Part shown: positions 5,415 through 5,873 of the stretch, piece after piece
Layout of the letters: each line of letters starts with the position of its first letter
Numbering within the stretch: the stretch's first letter is position 1
Assembly (NCBI GenBank): GCA_017614185.1
Contig: JAGACI010000223.1
Span: 1 to 5,873, forward strand
Reading direction: 5' to 3'
DNA length: 5,873 nucleotides
Source: Lachnospiraceae bacterium
Lineage (GTDB): Bacteria; Bacillota_A; Clostridia; Lachnospirales; Lachnospiraceae
Notes under the pieces: model-generated
What the model saw: only the letters and a program-made list of their open reading frames with translations
The model's database searches: none
Told to the model about the DNA's origin: nothing
Translations under genes and position numbers: made by a program

Positions 5415-5873
5415 ATGCTTGAATTAAAAGATGTTTCCTACAGTGTGGAGGAGGAATCCAACGAGAAGGAAATAATACAGAATTTAAGCCTTCAGGTTGA
5501 TGAAGGCAAGTTTGTTGTTATTACGGGCCCCAACGGCGGCGGTAAATCCACTTTGGCAAAGCTTATTTCGGGTATTGCCAAGCCTACGTCGGGACGTATT
5601 TTTTTTGACGGTGAAGATATCACCGATATGAGTATTACGGACAGAGCGAAGGCAGGAATCAGCTTTGCTCTTCAGCAGCCCGTAAGATTCAAAGGAATTC
5701 GCGTTTTGGACCTCTTGCGCCTTGCATCCGGAAAGAGCAATCTTTCGATAAACGATGCCTGTACCTACCTTTCGGAGGTTGGCCTTTGTGCAAGAGATTA
5801 CATTAACAGAGAGGTAAATGCTTCGTTATCGGGCGGAGAATTAAAGAGAATCGAGATTGCCACTGTACTTGCA
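5415..5873 (+). CDS. sufC: SufC-like ABC-type ATPase, C-terminus cut by window end
   Basis: The first 153 residues of a soluble ABC ATPase. The Walker A motif GPNGGGKST is at 38-46, the Q-loop in FALQQP (84-89) and the signature LSGGE at 138-142; Walker B lies beyond the window. The stretch after the Q-loop (RFKGIRVLDLL, 91-101) and the signature followed by LKRIEIATVLA resemble SufC, the ATPase of the SUF iron-sulfur cluster assembly machine, especially the clostridial two-gene SufC-SufB type. In that system SufC works with the SufB scaffold in the cytosol. About 90-100 residues are missing. AGAGG (5404-5408) sits six bases before ATG, and a strong promoter lies upstream. If the call is right, a sufB-like gene should follow. 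An ATPase of an ordinary transporter is the alternative; the ABC assignment itself is certain, the SufC role is probable. Confidence 0.85.
   Translation, partial: MLELKDVSYSVEEESNEKEIIQNLSLQVDEGKFVVITGPNGGGKSTLAKLISGIAKPTSGRIFFDGEDITDMSITDRAKAGISFALQQPVRFKGIRVLDLLRLASGKSNLSINDACTYLSEVGLCARDYINREVNASLSGGELKRIEIATVLA

Overview
The window reads as an ordinary chromosomal segment from a low-to-mid GC Gram-positive anaerobe, most likely a member of the Clostridia of the Lachnospiraceae type. The grounds are sigma-A-like promoters, strong purine-rich Shine-Dalgarno sites, the codon use, a Gln/Asn-rich DUF4190-like protein, a DUF5050-like propeller protein and a clostridial-style SufC-like ATPase. 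This placement is inferred from family resemblance, not from a database search. Genes fill nearly all of the sequence. There is no RNA gene, insertion sequence, phage gene or CRISPR array that I can see, and no gene-free stretch longer than about 115 bases.

Left block (1-2112, plus strand): the C-terminal part of a CPA2-type cation:proton antiporter, an MgtC/SapB-family membrane protein and a 64-residue protein of unknown function. They are packed 17 and 1 bases apart and look like one operon, probably concerned with ion homeostasis. The operon meets a minus-strand gene (2113-2523) tail to tail with no gap. That gene encodes an acidic, Pro/Ala/Glu-rich protein with a duplicated LVASI/KQxxVDD motif. 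Its likely terminator is a hairpin plus T-run embedded inside the 64-codon gene.

Middle block (2524-3879): a 112-base divergent control region holds two promoters with interleaved -35 boxes. The plus-strand one is near consensus (TTGACT, 17 bases, TATAAT). It drives a DUF4190-like membrane protein translationally coupled (TAATG overlap) to an Lgt-fold protein. That protein carries cysteines where canonical prolipoprotein diacylglyceryl transferase has Asn and Glu.

Right block (3880-5873): a small single-pass membrane protein (3974-4234) lies behind a pair of 11-base-spaced direct repeats. Its 3' end overlaps by 27 bases the 3' end of a minus-strand membrane-anchored beta-propeller protein (4208-5305). 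A second divergent region then carries a strong extended -10 promoter for a SufC-like ABC ATPase, which runs off the window end.

I do not see a convincing undescribed multi-gene system. The most interesting items are regulatory and architectural: the interleaved divergent promoters, the terminator inside a coding sequence, the phased direct repeats and the divergent Lgt homologue.
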